Shown here in pieces: positions 43,448-51,003 of a stretch of DNA of 64,000 nucleotides. A model generated the notes under the pieces. It was not told where the DNA came from. It searched no databases and saw only the letters and a list, made by a program, of their open reading frames with translations. The stretch's first letter is position 1, and each line of letters opens with the position of its first letter. The position numbers and the translations under genes are program-made. The DNA is from Corallococcus sp. NCRR. Its GTDB lineage: Bacteria; Myxococcota; Myxococcia; Myxococcales; Myxococcaceae. The stretch lies in contig NZ_CP114039.1 in NCBI RefSeq assembly GCF_026965535.1, forward strand, positions 2,852,001 through 2,916,000, given 5' to 3'.

Positions 43448-45997
43448 ATGTCCGCCCTGCTCGACAGCGGCGTGCGCCAGGGGACCGAAGTGCGCTGCCC
43501 CGGGTGCATCCGCTTCATCCCCGCTGATGCCGCGTGCCCGCACTGCCTCTGTGGTGCCATCCCTCTGGAGCGCTATGGCTCCGCGCGCGCGTTGGTGAAG
43601 TCCGGCGTGGACCGCTTCGCCCTGGCGGCCCGCACCGCCGCGCTGGAGCCCGCCCAGGTCGCGGTGCTGGAGGCGCGCTACGCACGGCAGTGGGGCGCGG
43701 TGCTGCGCCTCGCGGAAGATGCCCGGCGCATCGAGCCCCTGCTCATCCAGCGCGGCTTCACGCGGGAGCTGGAGGACTCGTGGGCGGTGATACTGCCCAT
43801 CGAGGAGTCCGCCCTGGAGGAGATGCTCGCGCCCTTCAGCCCCATGCCGGACTCGGTGGAGTGGCTGGCGAACAAGTCTCCGGATCCGACCCTGCGCCTG
43901 CTGGCCGCGCTTGCCTGCGTGCACCAGGGCTCCTGGTCGCGGGAGGCCCGCTTCACCGTGAGCAACCAGGTGCTGCACGGCGAGGGCCGCGTGGCGGTGG
44001 AGGCCATGCTCGCGATGACGCGCTGGCGCAACGGCCTCGACCCGCGGCTCAGCCCCGAGGAGCGCGAGCGCATCCGGACGCTCGCCCTGGGCGTGCTCCA
44101 TGTGCCGGAGCTGTCCGCGCGCGCCGCGGTCGCCTGGACGCGGGCGTCGCATGCGCCGGCGCCCGCGAACGTCACCGAAGCGCTGCACCGGGGCCTGTAT
44201 GGCTCCGACCTGGAGGTCCGCTTCGAGTGCGCGCTGTGCCTTCGCGACGAGATGGAGGTCTCCCAGGCGCTGGACTCCTCCGACGCGGACGTCGCCGCCT
44301 TCGCGCGGCGCACCTTGAGCCAGTGGGGTTCGCGCCGGCTGCTCGCGCGCCTGGAGCGGGACGGCGACGCGGCCTTCGCCAAGGAGGTCTTGCGCGAGCT
44401 CCCCACCCCTCCGCCCGAGGGCGCCCTGGAGGCGCTGCTCACCGTGTCGCTGCGCACGGTCGGGTCGCTCGCGGACGAATTGCTCTCCTTCGCGAAGCGC
44501 CGCCCCTTCCGCGAGTGGGGGCAGGAGGACCAGCGGCGGTGGGCCCGCTGGGCGCGCTCGGTGCTGAGCGACCTGCCCGCGGAGACCGCGCTCGACTTCT
44601 TCAACTGGGCCGCCACGCCGCCCCGCGACGACCCCGAGCCTCCCGAGGAGGAAGAGTCCGAGGCGATGTGGGCCTTCCTGGAGGAGACCATGCACGCCAT
44701 CGACCGGGGCACGACGAAGGACCGCACCGCGTGCTTCGGTGAATCCACGTTCGCGCGCTTCCTCCACCATTCGGGCGTGGACGAACAGCGGCGGCTGAAC
44801 GACTGGGCCCGCGACGCGTACAGCGGCGAGGCCCTGCTGGAAGCGTTGATCATGTATCCCTCCAGGACCCGGCACCTGGGCCTCGCTCCGGAGAGCCGGA
44901 GCACGGAGCCGCACCCCGACCCCGGTCACGCCGGCCGGCTGCTGATGGCCGTCTGGGAGGGGCCGGGCCAGCACCTGCTGGTGACGCCGCTGTCCCGCGT
45001 GGTGCGCTCCTGGCGCTCCCTCAATGGAAGCGAGCTGTTCGTCGAAGCCGTGTGGCGGCGCTTCCAGTCCCATCCCGCCGAGCGCGCGGCCCTGCTCACC
45101 GCCTTCGCGGCCTGGCGCGACCGCCTGTGGGAGTTCCAGTGCGAAGTGGAGCCGGACGCGCTCGTGCGCTTCCTGAGCTGGTGGCGCGTGGATCCAGAAG
45201 GGCTCTACCGCCAGACGGAGCAGCTGCTGGACCATGTCCCGGAAGGGGCACTGCCCAAGCGGCTGCGCGCCCTCTGGGACGCGGCGGAGGAACAGGTGGG
45301 CACGCGCCCGCGCACGGCGTCCCTCTCCGTGTCGAAGGGCGCCATGGCGCTGCGCAACGGACTGGAGTCCCGCGACGCCAGCAACCGCGACGTCCTGGAC
45401 GCGGAGCTGGAGCACTTCGAGTCGTGGCTCCCCGCCTTCGAGCAGCGCGTGCGCGCCACGCCGTCCCCGCCGGAGGAGTCCAGCATCCACCGCGACTTCC
45501 TGGACGACACGCACGGCGCGCTGCGGATGATGCGCGAGCGCCGTGAGCGCAGGCGTGAGGACGCGGAGCGCGAGCGGCAGCGCGAAATCGACCGTCAGGT
45601 GGCCGAGTCCCGCCGCCGCGACCAGGAGCGCCAACGGGAGGCCCAGCGCCGGGAGGCCGAAGCGCTCCAGGCCCGGCAGGCCGTGGAGCGCGAACAGCAG
45701 GAGACGCTCTCCCGCGTGAACGCGCAGCGCCTGCTGGTGACGCTCCAGCCCCGCGTGCCATTGAAGGACGTGGACCGTGAGGTGCTCTTCCCCGAGTCCG
45801 CCTTCCCCACGCTCGTGGACTACGCGCGGATGATCAAGGCGATGCAGCAGGGCGGGGACGTGATGAAGCTCTTCGAGACCCTGGGGCTCACGCCCGCCAC
45901 CTGGGCCGCGCAGGCGACCGCCTGGGGGCAGGCGATGGTGGGCCGCGTGGACCTGGGCATGCGCTTCGGGGAGCTGCTGACGGCGCCCTGGGAGTGA
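43448..45997 (+). CDS. large zinc-ribbon / helical-repeat / coiled-coil protein, function unknown
   Basis: 849 aa. N-terminal zinc ribbon (RCPGCIRFIPADAACPHC). Residues ~50-620 are helical with HEAT-like segments (SDLEVRFECALCLRDEMEVS). Residues ~665-745 are a very long charged coiled coil (RREDAERERQREIDRQVAES and repeats of QR/RE). The C-terminus (~750-849) is a compact domain (LKDVDREVLFPESAF ... ATWAAQATAWGQ). No signal peptide. Cytosolic scaffold-like protein, not recognised. Confidence 0.65.
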   Translation: MSALLDSGVRQGTEVRCPGCIRFIPADAACPHCLCGAIPLERYGSARALVKSGVDRFALAARTAALEPAQVAVLEARYARQWGAVLRLAEDARRIEPLLIQRGFTRELEDSWAVILPIEESALEEMLAPFSPMPDSVEWLANKSPDPTLRLLAALACVHQGSWSREARFTVSNQVLHGEGRVAVEAMLAMTRWRNGLDPRLSPEERERIRTLALGVLHVPELSARAAVAWTRASHAPAPANVTEALHRGLYGSDLEVRFECALCLRDEMEVSQALDSSDADVAAFARRTLSQWGSRRLLARLERDGDAAFAKEVLRELPTPPPEGALEALLTVSLRTVGSLADELLSFAKRRPFREWGQEDQRRWARWARSVLSDLPAETALDFFNWAATPPRDDPEPPEEEESEAMWAFLEETMHAIDRGTTKDRTACFGESTFARFLHHSGVDEQRRLNDWARDAYSGEALLEALIMYPSRTRHLGLAPESRSTEPHPDPGHAGRLLMAVWEGPGQHLLVTPLSRVVRSWRSLNGSELFVEAVWRRFQSHPAERAALLTAFAAWRDRLWEFQCEVEPDALVRFLSWWRVDPEGLYRQTEQLLDHVPEGALPKRLRALWDAAEEQVGTRPRTASLSVSKGAMALRNGLESRDASNRDVLDAELEHFESWLPAFEQRVRATPSPPEESSIHRDFLDDTHGALRMMRERRERRREDAERERQREIDRQVAESRRRDQERQREAQRREAEALQARQAVEREQQETLSRVNAQRLLVTLQPRVPLKDVDREVLFPESAFPTLVDYARMIKAMQQGGDVMKLFETLGLTPATWAAQATAWGQAMVGRVDLGMRFGELLTAPWE

Positions 45998-46034
45998 CGT
46001 CCCCCGGGCGCCTGGAGTGGAGTCCCGCCGCGCG

Positions 46035-46802
46035 TTACTGCGCGGTGGCGCCGCCGTCGAGGACCATCTCCGCGCCGGTCATCAGCTTGGACTCGTCCGA
46101 CGCCAGGTAGACGACGGCGTTGGCCACGTCGTCCGGCTCACCGAAGCGGCCCGCGGGGATGCCCTTGAGCATGCGCGCGCGAGTCTTCTCCGCCTGGCCA
46201 CCGGCCTGGGCCAGCGCCTCCACCATGGCGGTCTCCACGTAGCCGGGGTGGATGGAGTTGCAGCGGATGCCATAGCCCTTGTAGGCGCAGTGCAGCGCAA
46301 TGGACTTGGACAGCATGCGCACGGCGGCCTTGCTGGAGCAGTACGCGGGGAACTGCGGCACGCCCACGAGCCCCGCGATGGAGGAGATGTTGATGATGGA
46401 GCCGTTCTGGGACCCGGACTCCCTCATCACGCGGATGCCGTGCTTGCAGCCCAGGAACACGCCGTCCAGGTTGACCGAGTGCACGAACCTCCATTCGTCC
46501 AGGGACATCTCCTCGATGTCCTTCACGATGCCCATGCCCGCGTTGTTCACGAGCACGTCCAGCCGCCCGAACTTCTCCACCGTGCGCGCCAGCGCGCTCA
46601 CCCACTGGTCCTCGCGGGTGACGTCCAGCGGGAGGAACAGGCCGGCATCCCCCAGCTCCTCCGCCACCGCGCGGGCCTCGCCCTCGCGCCGGTCGGTGAC
46701 CACCACCTTCGCGCCCTCGCGCGCGAGCATCCGGGCGGACGCGGCGCCCAGGCCCCCCGCGCCGCCGGTCACCAGGGCCACCTTGCCTTCGACTCGCTTC
46801 AT
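46035..46802 (-). CDS. SDR family oxidoreductase (hydroxysteroid dehydrogenase / FabG-like)
   Basis: 255 aa from ATG at 46802 (AAGGAACG upstream). Complete SDR set: TGGAGGLGAASARML, NNAGMG, Ser in NISSIAGL, and YCSSKAAVRM. Ends with LMTGAEMVLDGGATAQ. Same strand as the MDR gene, 35 bp downstream of it, so probably one operon acting on related carbonyl substrates. Confidence 0.9.
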   Translation of the reverse strand: MKRVEGKVALVTGGAGGLGAASARMLAREGAKVVVTDRREGEARAVAEELGDAGLFLPLDVTREDQWVSALARTVEKFGRLDVLVNNAGMGIVKDIEEMSLDEWRFVHSVNLDGVFLGCKHGIRVMRESGSQNGSIINISSIAGLVGVPQFPAYCSSKAAVRMLSKSIALHCAYKGYGIRCNSIHPGYVETAMVEALAQAGGQAEKTRARMLKGIPAGRFGEPDDVANAVVYLASDESKLMTGAEMVLDGGATAQ

Positions 46803-46837
46803 GATCGTCGTTCCTTCATGTGTGAGCGGCGGGTGCT

Positions 46838-47824
46838 TCACGCCGTGGGGTTGGGGGTGAGCAGGATCTTCCCGTTGCGGCCCGGCTCCAGCGCGCGCTT
46901 CACCGCGTCCTGGATGCGCTCCAGCGGATAGGTGCCGTCCACGGGCGCCTGGAGCGTGCCCACGGCCATCAGCTCCGCCATCCGCGCGAGCGTGGCGTTC
47001 TGCTCCTCGCGCGGGGCATCGCGCAGCCAGCGCGTCAGCCAGAAGCCGCGCAGGGTGATGTCCTTGAAGATGGAGGCCGCCGCGGACAGGCTGGGGCCCT
47101 TGCCGCTCATGGCGCCGTAGTTCACCAGCGTGCCGCCGGTGGCGAGACAGTCGCCCACGCGCCGCGCGGACTCGCCGCCCACCGCGTCGATGCCCAGCCG
47201 CACCTTCGCACCGCCGGTGGCCGCGCGCACCTGCTGGGGCAGCTCATCCGTGTCCAGCAGCACCACGTCCGCGCCCTGGGCCTTGAGCTCGTCGGCCAGC
47301 TCCTGGCGGCGCACGACGTTGACGGTCTTCAGGTCCATCACCTGCGCCAGGGTGATGAGGTAGCGGCCCACCGCGGAGTTGGCGGCGTTCTGCACCACCC
47401 ACTCGCCGGGCTGGAGCGTCACGAACTGGCGCAGCATCAGATACGCGGTGGGCGGGTTGATGAGCAGCATGCTCGCCTGGAGCAGGTCCAGCCCCGGCGG
47501 CACCGGCAACAGCTGCGCGGCGGGCGCGGTGAGGTGCGTGCGCCAGGTGCCCGCGCCCAGCGGGAGGAACACGAGGTCGCCCACGGCCACGGCGTCGGAG
47601 CCGGACACCTCCACCACGCGGCCCACGCCCTCGTTGCCGGGCGTGGCGGGCAGCTTGGGCAGCACGCCGTATTCGCCGGAGAGGGTGAGCAGGTCGGAGG
47701 GATTGATGGGCGTGGCGAGCACGGCCAGCCGCGCCTCGCCGGGTTTGAGCGGCGCGGGGGACTCCTCCACCACCTGGACGACGTCGGGGGGCGGCCCGAA
47801 GGCCGAGAAGCGCACTGCTTTCAT
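46838..47824 (-). CDS. medium-chain dehydrogenase/reductase (enoyl thioester reductase / MECR-like)
   Basis: 328 aa from ATG at 47824. GroES-like N-domain without the zinc-binding Cys residues, then NAANSAVGRYLITLAQ, typical of 2-enoyl thioester reductases (quinone-oxidoreductase branch). It would reduce enoyl-CoA/ACP or quinones with NADPH. First gene of the operon with the SDR. Confidence 0.85.
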   Translation of the reverse strand: MKAVRFSAFGPPPDVVQVVEESPAPLKPGEARLAVLATPINPSDLLTLSGEYGVLPKLPATPGNEGVGRVVEVSGSDAVAVGDLVFLPLGAGTWRTHLTAPAAQLLPVPPGLDLLQASMLLINPPTAYLMLRQFVTLQPGEWVVQNAANSAVGRYLITLAQVMDLKTVNVVRRQELADELKAQGADVVLLDTDELPQQVRAATGGAKVRLGIDAVGGESARRVGDCLATGGTLVNYGAMSGKGPSLSAAASIFKDITLRGFWLTRWLRDAPREEQNATLARMAELMAVGTLQAPVDGTYPLERIQDAVKRALEPGRNGKILLTPNPTA

Positions 47825-48106
47825 GGCATTGCTCCCGCGATGTGAAGGCGGCGCCACCCTAATCGCCTTCCGCCCTGCTGCCGAGCGTGCGCTGTGATGC
47901 CACGCGGGGTGTGCATCCGCTGGTGGATGGATCCGCTCCGCCTGCACGCGTCGCCCCTCGGCCCCGGCGCTCTGTCCACCCCCGGACGCGAGCGGGAGGA
48001 GGCTGCCGGCCGGCGACGATCGGGCCTCGCCATGCCGGTGGGGGCTGCACAGGTTCTGAAATGGACCCCTCGGTGGGGTGGGTGGGGACGGGCGAGGAGG
48101 GCGAGT

Positions 48107-49183
48107 GTGAGCAACGTGCACCACGAAGGGGCCCTGGCCGGGCCGGGGGCCGTCGCGGGGGAGGGGCTTTCCGCCTCACCGTGCGTCTGGAGACGCAGGC
48201 TGCTGACGGTCCTCAAGCCGGTGTTCGCGATGGGCGGCCTGGGGATGTTGGGGGCCCTGGTGCACAAGGCAGGCGCCGGCGAGCTGAAGACCACGCTCCT
48301 GGAAGCGCTGCCGCTGCTCCCCTGGGTGGTGCTCATCGAATTGGGACGCCAGACGTGCGACGCCACGGCGACGCGACTGTCCTATGGCGCGCGCGCGCGG
48401 CAGGTGCCCCTGTCGGTGTTGGTGCGAGCGCAGCTGATTGGAACCGCGGTGTCGAGCATGGCGCCCGCGGGCCGGGCCGCGGCGGAGGCGACGAAGGCCA
48501 CGCTGCTGACGCCCTACACGGGAGGCGCGTCCGCGACGGCGGCGGCGGCCACGTCGCAGTCGGCGTCGCTGGGAGCCGGAGGGCTCATCTCCTTTCCGTG
48601 CGCGCTGGCGGCCTATCTGATGACGGGTTGGAGCGCGTTCACGGTGGCGATGCTCGTGCACGGCGTCGTGTTGCTGCTCGCGTCGCTGGGCGTGCGCGCG
48701 GGGCTGCGGGCGAAGCGGCTGGGCGCGTGGATGCGCAGGCGGTGCGGCAAGTGGGGCGAGCACGCGGAGGCGTTCCAGGCCTCGGTCCGCGCCGGAGGGC
48801 TGTGTCCGTGGCGGCCGATGATGGCCTTCCTGGGCAGCCGGGTGTTGCAGGTGATGCAGTACGCGGTGCTGGCGCACGCGGTGGGCATCGACTCGACGGT
48901 GGTCCAGGCGCTCTTCACGCAGGGGCTCTACCTGGTGGCGCTGGCGATGGGCTCGCTGGTGCCGGGGCAGGTGGGCGTGACGGACGGCATGTTCTCGCTG
49001 GCGGCCGGCGCGATGGGGACGACGGCCGCGAAGGCGATGTCCATCGCGCTGCTCGCGCACACGGTGCAGGCGGTGTTCGTGCTGGTGGGGGCGCTCACGC
49101 CGCTGGTGTGGCGCGCGAAGGCGAAGGTGACGGCCGCCGCGCCGGTGGTGCCGCCCGTGCTGCCCGCGCCGGTGTACCGCTAG
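48107..49183 (+). CDS. lysylphosphatidylglycerol-synthase-TM / UPF0104 family membrane protein
   Basis: 358 aa from GTG at 48107. GAGGAGG ends 6 bases upstream of this GTG, and the ATG candidates further up (47894, 48032) would add arginine-rich leader without such a site. About 7-8 membrane helices; GRAAAEATKATLLTPYTGG, SLVPGQVGVTDGMFSLAAGA are the conserved loops of the LPG_synthase_TM (AglD/flippase-like) family. Substrate unknown. Confidence 0.8.
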   Translation: MSNVHHEGALAGPGAVAGEGLSASPCVWRRRLLTVLKPVFAMGGLGMLGALVHKAGAGELKTTLLEALPLLPWVVLIELGRQTCDATATRLSYGARARQVPLSVLVRAQLIGTAVSSMAPAGRAAAEATKATLLTPYTGGASATAAAATSQSASLGAGGLISFPCALAAYLMTGWSAFTVAMLVHGVVLLLASLGVRAGLRAKRLGAWMRRRCGKWGEHAEAFQASVRAGGLCPWRPMMAFLGSRVLQVMQYAVLAHAVGIDSTVVQALFTQGLYLVALAMGSLVPGQVGVTDGMFSLAAGAMGTTAAKAMSIALLAHTVQAVFVLVGALTPLVWRAKAKVTAAAPVVPPVLPAPVYR

Positions 49184-49291
49184 GTCCTGTTCGTCAGGCC
49201 CTGTCGCTCGGGGCCGAGACGACGGAGGAGGCGAGCACGGAGGGGAACCCGACCTCCGGGAACAGGCGCAACCACCGTCCGGCCGCGAGGT

Positions 49292-49308
49292 CATCATGCG
49301 CCATGATG
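49292..49308. repeat. short palindrome in the intergenic region
   Basis: CATCATG CGC CATGATG, perfect 7-bp arms with 3-bp spacer, between the membrane protein gene and the SDR relic. Role unknown. Confidence 0.35.
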
Positions 49309-49324
49309 CCGCGGGCCAGCGCCA

Positions 49325-49583
49325 CGAGGACTTCACTCGCTGACGCAGCACCTGGCGATGGAGTTGGCCGGCCATGGCATCCGCGTCAACGCGGTTTCGC
49401 CGCTGTGGTCAAGAAGGCGCCCATCTACGAGGGCTTCATCCCGAAGGAGCAGGTGCATCGTACGCTCCAGAGGAGGTCGCGCGGACCATCGCCCATCTGT
49501 TGTCGAACGAGGCGTCCTGGGTCACAGGATGCATCTGGGATGTCGATGGCGGCGTCATGGCGGGGCGCGACAAGGACAACTGA
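49325..49583 (+). pseudogene. SDR oxidoreductase remnant (C-terminal end, frameshifted)
   Basis: Three reading frames together spell the end of one [23 protein letters not shown] and VSP are in one frame to ~49402; a one-base loss shifts into [18 protein letters not shown] to ~49460; after a short deletion the rest ([39 protein letters not shown]) is in the third frame and stops at 49583. There is no N-terminal Rossmann part, and the catalytic YxxxK would also lie upstream, so only the last ~100 codons survive. The relic fills most of the 446-bp gap between the membrane protein and the homocysteine methyltransferase. Confidence 0.8.
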
Positions 49584-49629
49584 AGGCAGAAGAGGTTCGG
49601 AGGATGCTGACGATGACGGGGATGCGCTG

Positions 49630-50610
49630 ATGGGTGGGCTGGCGAACCACGCATCATTTCTTCGAGCCTTGCATGAGGCCCCGCGGGTGCTCGCCGAGGG
49701 CTCGGTGGTCGAGCGCCTGCGCCGCCACCCCGCGGGGCTGCTGGACCCGCACGTGGCCAACGCGGGCCTCCTCTTCCATCCAGAGGGACGCGAGGCGCTC
49801 ACCGGCATCTACCGCGACTACCGTGACATCGGCCTGCGCCACGGCCTGCCCACGCTCCTCCTCACGCCCACCTGGCGCGCGAACGAGGAACGGCTCAAGC
49901 GAGCAGGCCTCGCCGGACGCGACGTCTTCGGCGAGGCCGTGGGGCTGCTCGCGGGCCTGCGCGATGAGATTGGCGGCCGGGGGGAGGGCGTCTTCATCGG
50001 AGGGCTCGTCGGGTGTCGCGGGGATGCCTACCGGCCCGAGGAGGCCCTCCCACGCGAGGAGTCCGCGGCCTTCCACGCGCCCCACGTGGAGGCGCTCGCA
50101 CGCGCCGGGGTGGACTTCCTCGTGGCCCAGGCGCTGCCGGCCCTCACGGAGGCCGAGGGCCTCGCGCTGGCGATGGCGCGCACGGGAGCGCCGTTCCTGC
50201 TGAGCTTCATCCTCCGTCCCACCGGGACACTGCTCGACGGAACCCCGCTGGCCGAAGCCGTGGAGCGCATCGACGCCCGGCCCGGCGCACGTCCGGCCGC
50301 GTACATGGTGAATTGCGTCCACCCCACGGTCTTCCGAGAGGGCCTGTCGCGCCAACTGGCCGCCTCGCCTGCCCTCAACGCGCGGGTGGTGGGCCTGCAG
50401 GCCAACACCTCCCGTCTCTCGCCCGAGGAACTCGAGGGGCGCGCGGAGCTGGACAGCGAGACCCCGGACGCATTCGCGCGGGAGATGATCCGCGTCCATA
50501 AGGAGCTCGGCACGCGGCTGCTCGGAGGGTGTTGTGGCACCGACGAACGGCACATCGCCGCGCTCGCCAGAGCCCTGACGGAAAGAGCGCCAGGCGAGCG
50601 GCACGAGTGA
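49630..50610 (+). CDS. homocysteine S-methyltransferase family protein
   Basis: 326 aa. The zinc-cysteine ligands of the family are visible: VNCVHP and the C-terminal GGCCGTDERHI. TIM-barrel layout. Members transfer a methyl group from S-methylmethionine or similar to homocysteine, or demethylate other thio-/betaine-type donors. The first ~50 residues are typical (GLLDPHVANAGLLFHPEGRE) but lack the usual DGG-type N-terminal start, so substrate preference may differ. The RBS at 49630 is weak. It stands next to the SDR relic. Confidence 0.8.
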   Translation: MGGLANHASFLRALHEAPRVLAEGSVVERLRRHPAGLLDPHVANAGLLFHPEGREALTGIYRDYRDIGLRHGLPTLLLTPTWRANEERLKRAGLAGRDVFGEAVGLLAGLRDEIGGRGEGVFIGGLVGCRGDAYRPEEALPREESAAFHAPHVEALARAGVDFLVAQALPALTEAEGLALAMARTGAPFLLSFILRPTGTLLDGTPLAEAVERIDARPGARPAAYMVNCVHPTVFREGLSRQLAASPALNARVVGLQANTSRLSPEELEGRAELDSETPDAFAREMIRVHKELGTRLLGGCCGTDERHIAALARALTERAPGERHE

Positions 50611-50743
50611 CGACATGCCTGGCCATGATGCAAGCCAGGGTCCACCGCATCCATCAGCCGGGACCCAGGCCCTCGGACCTGGATTCTCCATGAGAAGGTG
50701 AGAACTCCCGCAGGGCCGCCCGGCGGCGGCGACCGCCAGAAAC

Positions 50744-50980
50744 CTGTCGGACAGTCGGACAAGTTCCGGAGGACCGCAGCCGGGCCACCACTCCAGCCGG
50801 GCGGCGGAAAGCTGTCGGACAGTCGGACAAGTTTTGGAGGTCCGGGTTCGGGGCCCTCTCCTGCCAAGCAGCGGAAAGCTGTCGGACAGTCGGACAGGTT
50901 TTGGAAGACCAGGACTGGGAGCTTCGGGTTCAACCTGGTGTCGGACCGTCGGACCGGTTGGGTCTGTGTCGGACCGGCGG
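50744..50980. repeat. intergenic array of ~67-bp repeats with GTCGGACA cores
   Basis: Four units carry a core containing GTCGGACAGTCGGACA followed by AGTT or GGTT. The cores begin at 50744, 50812, 50879 and (degenerate) 50938, with a partial fifth near 50966. Spacing is 68, 67 and 59 bp. Between cores, GGAGG(A/T)CC-type and GCGGAAAGC segments also recur. No gene of the region reads through it on the coding strand. It fills the gap between the methyltransferase and the molybdopterin oxidoreductase. Confidence 0.75.
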
Positions 50981-51003
50981 TGTACACCCCGAGGGTAGGG
51001 GGC

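Noticed and set aside
46838..48124. Longer start of the MDR gene (to 48124)
   Set aside because: The extension is Arg/Pro low-complexity, and the GroES-like domain begins directly at the ATG at 47824.
47887..49629. Upstream extension of the homocysteine methyltransferase frame (about 580 more codons)
   Set aside because: It is a low-complexity frame overlapping the UPF0104 gene and the SDR relic; the recognisable domain begins near 49630.
50744..50980. CRISPR array
   Set aside because: Units are ~67 bp apart, but inter-core sequence is partly shared between units, cores are only ~22 bp and drift, and no cas gene is in the window.
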